DNA of 49,009 bases from Paenarthrobacter nitroguajacolicus (GTDB taxonomy: Bacteria; Actinomycetota; Actinomycetes; Actinomycetales; Micrococcaceae). Below, piece after piece: positions 48,675 to 49,009 of the stretch (the first letter of the stretch is position 1; the number at the start of each line of letters is the position of its first letter). The stretch is taken from the NCBI RefSeq assembly GCF_029952445.1, contig NZ_JAQPPK010000033.1, forward strand, positions 1 through 49,009, in the 5' to 3' direction. Under the pieces are notes generated by a model, which saw nothing but the letters and a program-made list of their open reading frames with translations, was not told the DNA's origin and did not search any database. Position numbers and translations under genes: made by a program.

Positions 48675-49009
48675 ATGGGCGTGGAAGACAGCATCCGCAA
48701 GGCAACCGAAAATGCCATGGAAGATCTGGCCGGCACCTCCGACCCCGTGAACGACCGCAACGTCCCCGAGCCCGGCGAGAAGGACGACGACATCCAGGTC
48801 CACTCATCCATCAGCGAAGGCTCAAACGCCATGGATGAGGACATCTCACCCAAGGAGGATCGCCCCACCGGCCGTCGCCGCGCTCCAGGTGAACCCGACG
48901 GCGGAACTCCAGCCCGCGGACAGGGCGACGACGCCGGGACTCACCAGGGCGACACCGACGCCCCGGCCGCTTCGGGCGACGTCGCAGGCCCAGCTGGGCT
49001 GCCCAGCGG
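48675..49009 (+). CDS. Acidic, disordered protein (partial, runs off the right edge)
   Basis: The ATG at 48675 has the RBS AAAGGAGACA, and the frame is open for 111 codons to the window end. The N-terminus VEDSIRKATENAMEDLAGTSD is weakly CsbD-like; the remainder is rich in Asp, Glu, Gly and Pro (GEKDDDIQVHSSIS; PSGEPDGGTPARGQ-like stretches) and is probably disordered. A TACTAT -10-like element and an AGTAAG/CTTACT inverted repeat lie about 70 bp upstream. It could be a general-stress protein. Confidence 0.7.
   Translation, partial: MGVEDSIRKATENAMEDLAGTSDPVNDRNVPEPGEKDDDIQVHSSISEGSNAMDEDISPKEDRPTGRRRAPGEPDGGTPARGQGDDAGTHQGDTDAPAASGDVAGPAGLPS

Noticed and set aside
1..49009. tRNA, rRNA or prophage genes
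   Set aside because: No tRNA-like cloverleaf or rRNA sequence and no phage structural gene was recognised by eye.

Overview
The window is a piece of a high-GC actinobacterial chromosome, most likely from the Arthrobacter/Paenarthrobacter group (Micrococcaceae). The evidence is indirect: strongly GC-biased third positions; a DUF6350 membrane protein beside purN; a 867-residue LuxR regulator with an ATPase domain; a GAF-ANTAR regulator; a TIGR03086/mycothiol-isomerase-type domain; an HspR-like regulator beside a small heat-shock gene; and several apparently leaderless genes. No rRNA or tRNA gene, CRISPR array or prophage was seen. Product names rest on recognised motifs read by eye; no database search was run.

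Layout. 1-3.7 kb: end of an IS481-type transposase, a DUF559-type protein, purN and DUF6350. 3.9-6.3 kb: an orphan terminator, five copies of a 57-bp palindromic repeat, then an SPFH (flotillin-like) gene overlapping a small NfeD-like gene whose stop codon lies in a sixth copy. 6.3-8.3 kb: a heat-shock cluster (Hsp20, J-domain protein, unknown protein) divergent from a MerR/HspR-type regulator. 8.3-13.0 kb: a large secreted beta-propeller protein (YVTN plus FG-GAP-like repeats), the relic of a related gene, a GT4 glycosyltransferase and UDP-glucose dehydrogenase. 13.0-16.0 kb: a uridine-kinase-like enzyme, an alanine-rich lipoprotein, and an SRPBCC-MarR pair preceded by a perfect 21-bp inverted repeat. 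16.0-20.5 kb: an amino-acid permease and a LuxR regulator, flanked by two arrays of a TAGGTG motif spaced about two helical turns apart. 20.5-24.6 kb: cold-shock protein, an FAD oxidoreductase, a membrane-anchored HNH protein and a RibD/DHFR-like protein.

25.0-32.2 kb is a defence-type island with visibly more A/T than its flanks. It holds a 551-aa protein carrying a PD-(D/E)XK nuclease motif; an MvaI/BcnI-type restriction enzyme with a large extra N-terminal region, tail-to-tail with a Dcm/EcoRII-like cytosine-5 methyltransferase; and a two-gene unit of a DUF262 (ParB-like fold) protein and a HEPN-type RNase candidate. The last pair, together with the PD-(D/E)XK protein, is the best candidate for an incompletely described system.

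32.3-49 kb returns to housekeeping and accessory genes: esterase/ArsR/SRPBCC with an operator between -35 and -10; a second FG-GAP-like secreted protein flanked by an SRPBCC gene and its internally deleted duplicate; a PLDc_N membrane protein between direct repeats; a two-gene membrane/wHTH operon; an agmatine-to-putrescine operon (NCS1 transporter, TetR, N-carbamoylputrescine amidase, agmatine deiminase) with a perfect 18-bp operator; a TerC-family protein; a YciI/SRPBCC-TIGR03086/ArsR cluster; an MFS transporter; a GAF-ANTAR regulator; and an acidic protein running off the right edge.
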